Part shown: piece after piece, positions 20,978 to 21,012 of the stretch
How the letters are laid out: each line of letters opens with the position of its first letter
Numbering within the stretch: position 1 is the first letter of the stretch
Assembly (NCBI GenBank): GCA_003670825.1
Contig: QWQL01000060.1
Location: forward strand, 1-21,012
Direction of reading: 5' to 3'
Length of the DNA: 21,012 nt
Source of the DNA: Planctomycetota bacterium
GTDB lineage: Bacteria; Planctomycetota; Planctomycetia; Pirellulales; UBA1268
Program-made: the position numbers and the translations under genes
The notes under the pieces: model-generated
The model's database searches: none
Seen by the model: the letters and a program-made list of their open reading frames with translations, nothing else
Told to the model about the DNA's origin: nothing

Positions 20978-21012
20978 CGGTCCGTTCGCCGCTGGGACCG
21001 TCTCTCGCCACC

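Overview
The window is GC-rich bacterial chromosome, most likely from a planctomycete of the Pirellulales type. This is inferred from gene content: a BBP7-type outer-membrane barrel protein, a PEP-CTERM protein, an oversized type I signal peptidase with a large insert, a stand-alone LigD-phosphoesterase-like protein, and an EboD-like sugar phosphate cyclase, set among weakly clustered housekeeping genes. LptB and the barrel protein point to a Gram-negative-type envelope. No phage, IS element, CRISPR array or rRNA was seen.

Layout. (a) 1-360: the 3' end of a HAD-type phosphatase gene (+), then a coding-like but unassigned stretch (-). (b) 364-3673 (-): an apparent operon of a small lipoprotein, a ROK sugar kinase and lepA (EF4), with a 4-bp overlap and a 17-bp gap. 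(c) 3782-5802 (-): trmH-like methyltransferase, RNase HII-like nuclease (GTGA overlap) and a SixA-like phosphatase. (d) 5801-10147 (+): secreted thioredoxin-fold protein, giant signal peptidase I, LptB, exported OB-fold-like protein and exported SNase-type nuclease, a run weighted towards envelope and export functions. (e) 10207-11472 (+): a ketosynthase-fold protein with Asp in place of the nucleophilic Cys, convergent with (f) 11506-12960 (-), the BBP7 barrel protein. (g) 13189-15113: a small two-helix membrane protein (+), a small acidic Cys-containing protein (-) and an NAD-dependent epimerase/reductase (+). (h) 15114-18110: a stretch that looks accessory. It holds a lone EboD-like cyclase (-), degenerate 14-bp repeats upstream of it, a short relic resembling a GH5 cellulase (+), a PEP-CTERM protein gene (-) with a GT microsatellite in its leader, and four 21-bp direct repeats. 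(i) 18111-18235 (-): a tRNA-Val gene with a strong terminator. (j) 18396-20977 (+): thrS and a LigD-phosphoesterase-like protein.

The most unusual items are the Cys-less ketosynthase, the signal peptidase with a lectin-like insert and two CxxC pairs, the 21-bp repeat array next to the PEP-CTERM gene, the GT tract in that gene's leader, and the orphan EboD-like cyclase. No complete new multi-gene system could be demonstrated. All function assignments come from reading motifs by eye; no searches were run.
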